Origin: QHXM01 sp032160705
GTDB taxonomy: Bacteria; Acidobacteriota; Blastocatellia; Pyrinomonadales; Pyrinomonadaceae
Reading direction: 5' to 3'
Assembly: GCA_032160705.1 (NCBI GenBank)
Contig: JAVHVE010000060.1
Location: 124,001-188,000, forward strand
Length of the DNA stretch: 64,000 nt
The notes under the pieces are model-generated. The model searched no databases and was not told the DNA's origin. It worked only from the letters and a program-made list of their open reading frames with translations. A program made the translations under genes and the position numbers. The first letter of the stretch is position 1, and every line of letters starts with the position of its first letter. This document shows positions 62,845-64,000 of this stretch, one piece after another.

Positions 62845-64000
62845 ATGGTTAATTTTGAGACTTCGCCGGAAGCCTACCGGCACTGGAAGCTGAATATCGA
62901 GGGACAGGTCGCCACGCTTTCCATGGATGTGCAGGAAGACGTGACGCTGGCTGAAGGCTATAAGTTGAAACTCAATTCCTACGATCTGGGCGTTGACATC
63001 GAACTGGCCGACGCCGTCCAGCGCCTGCGCTTCGAGCACCCGGAAGTGCGCGTCGTGGTCATCACCAGCCTCAAGCCTCGCATCTTCTGCGCCGGGGCAA
63101 ACATTTACATGCTGGGCACGTCGTCCCACGCCTTCAAGGTCAACTTTTGCAAGTTTACCAACGAGACTCGCTGCGCCATCGAAGACGCTTCCCGTCGTTC
63201 AGGGCAACGTTACGTGGTGGCGCTCAACGGCACGGCCTCCGGGGGCGGCTACGAACTCGCCATCGCCTGCGACGAAATCTATCTGGTGGACGATGGCAAC
63301 TCAGCCATCTCTCTGCCGGAAGTTCCCCTGCTCGGAGTGCTGCCGGGCACAGGCGGGCTGACGCGCCTGGTTGATAAGCGGAAAGTGCGCCGCGACCGCG
63401 CCGACGTGTTCTCAACTCTGGCCGAGGGACTCAAAGGCAAGCGCGCAAAAGAATGGGGCTTGATTGACGACTACTTTCCGACCAGCAAGTTTCAGGATTC
63501 TGTGGCCGCGCGCGTCAACAAGATAGTCGAGGCCGACGGGCAACGACGAGCGGAGCGCGGAATCAAGCTCAATCCTCTTCAAGTCGCAGCGACCGACAAT
63601 GGCCGCGAATACAAGTATGTCAGCGTGAATTTGAACCGCGAGAAGCGTTACGCAGATTTGACCGTGCGCGCCCCCGAAGCAGACACGCCGACCACGATTG
63701 AAGAGATCGAAAAACTCGGCGACTCTTACTGGCCGCTTCAGGCTTATCGTGAGCTGGATGATGCGCTTCTTCATCTGCGCGTCAACCAACTGGAAATCGG
63801 TCTGGTCTGCCTGCGCACGGAAGGAGAGATCGCTGACGTGCTCAAGGTGGACGAAACTTTAGAAACTTACAAAGACCACTGGCTTGTTCGGGAGATTATC
63901 CTGCACATGGCTCGCACACTTCGCCGGTTAGACCTGACGGCCAAAAGTTTCTTCGCCTTGATTGAGCCGGGCAGTTGCTTCGCCGGAAATCTGCTTGAAC
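62845..64000 (+). CDS. boxC: 2,3-epoxybenzoyl-CoA dihydrolase BoxC, 3' end outside window
   Basis: The frame opens at the ATG at 62845 and is still open at base 64000 (about 385 residues visible; BoxC is about 550). MVNFETSPEAYRHWKLNIEG, then RIFCAGANIYMLG and NGTASGGGYELAIACDEIYL place it in the crotonase superfamily, BoxC branch. It opens the epoxide ring of 2,3-epoxybenzoyl-CoA in the aerobic benzoate (box) pathway, releasing formate. boxA and boxB probably lie beyond the window. Confidence 0.9.
   Translation, partial: MVNFETSPEAYRHWKLNIEGQVATLSMDVQEDVTLAEGYKLKLNSYDLGVDIELADAVQRLRFEHPEVRVVVITSLKPRIFCAGANIYMLGTSSHAFKVNFCKFTNETRCAIEDASRRSGQRYVVALNGTASGGGYELAIACDEIYLVDDGNSAISLPEVPLLGVLPGTGGLTRLVDKRKVRRDRADVFSTLAEGLKGKRAKEWGLIDDYFPTSKFQDSVAARVNKIVEADGQRRAERGIKLNPLQVAATDNGREYKYVSVNLNREKRYADLTVRAPEADTPTTIEEIEKLGDSYWPLQAYRELDDALLHLRVNQLEIGLVCLRTEGEIADVLKVDETLETYKDHWLVREIILHMARTLRRLDLTAKSFFALIEPGSCFAGNLLE

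Overview
The window looks like a chromosomal segment from a free-living Gram-negative bacterium of moderately high GC content. I infer Acidobacteriota, probably class Blastocatellia (Pyrinomonadales-like). The inference rests on a mix of traits: bacillithiol enzymes (BshA, BshB1), an RND/TolC envelope, an alpha-2-macroglobulin, a soluble Ser/Thr kinase with TPRs, a TIR-STAND-WD40 protein, a selenocysteine tRNA, aerobic benzoyl-CoA degradation (BoxC), and many intergenic palindromes built from tandem short words. No rRNA, insertion sequence, integrase, prophage module or CRISPR array was seen.

Layout. 1-9.5 kb: a 5'-truncated membrane metallophosphoesterase, a PhzF-family enzyme, a peptidoglycan amidase on the minus strand, and a 2028-residue thioester alpha-2-macroglobulin. 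9.6-11.5 kb: pirin and a saccharopine-dehydrogenase-like reductase, both minus. 11.7-16.4 kb: a carbohydrate ABC importer operon (lipoprotein binding protein, small secreted protein, two permeases, UgpC/MalK-type ATPase). 16.8-19.4 kb: 1-Cys peroxiredoxin (minus), then a sugar isomerase/epimerase and a Gfo/Idh/MocA dehydrogenase that could act on the imported carbohydrate. 20-22.5 kb: kinase-TPR protein. 22.8-26.6 kb (minus): lipoprotein, NYN nuclease, DUF4231 membrane protein, PepSY-like membrane protein, endonuclease III-like glycosylase, and bshA. 27-32 kb: Nfu-type Fe-S carrier and two tandem secreted paralogues of unknown function.

32-41.3 kb: TIR-nSTAND-transmembrane-WD40 protein; DUF72 protein and bshB1 (minus); MBL hydrolase; secreted endonuclease/exonuclease/phosphatase-family protein; and an orphan acidic protein. 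41.5-49.2 kb (minus): a complete tripartite RND efflux operon with its TetR regulator and a perfect 16-bp operator-like palindrome. 49.7-51.6 kb: three ElaB/YqjE-like membrane stress proteins. 51.7-56.6 kb: lipid kinase, CpdA-like phosphoesterase and a catalytic/non-catalytic M16 peptidase pair. 56.7-61.7 kb (minus): small membrane protein, topA, DUF4926 protein, dprA and tRNA-Sec. 61.9-64 kb: a J-domain protein divergent from boxC, which runs off the window; an operator-like inverted repeat lies between them.

The strongest unexplained signal is in the spacers. At least fourteen intergenic sites hold long imperfect palindromes whose arms are tandem reiterations of a short word. The words differ from site to site but the architecture is the same. 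One family (arms rich in CTCCTG/CTTCTG around a small GCGG-AGAA-CCGC core) occurs at least six times, plus one half copy. It has extended the 3' ends of at least three genes, and in one case a single palindrome encodes the C-terminal tails of two convergent genes on opposite strands. The second strong candidate is the TIR-STAND protein, whose 14-blade WD40 region lies beyond a transmembrane helix and carries four repeated cysteine-pair loops, suggesting an extracytoplasmic sensor wired to a TIR effector.
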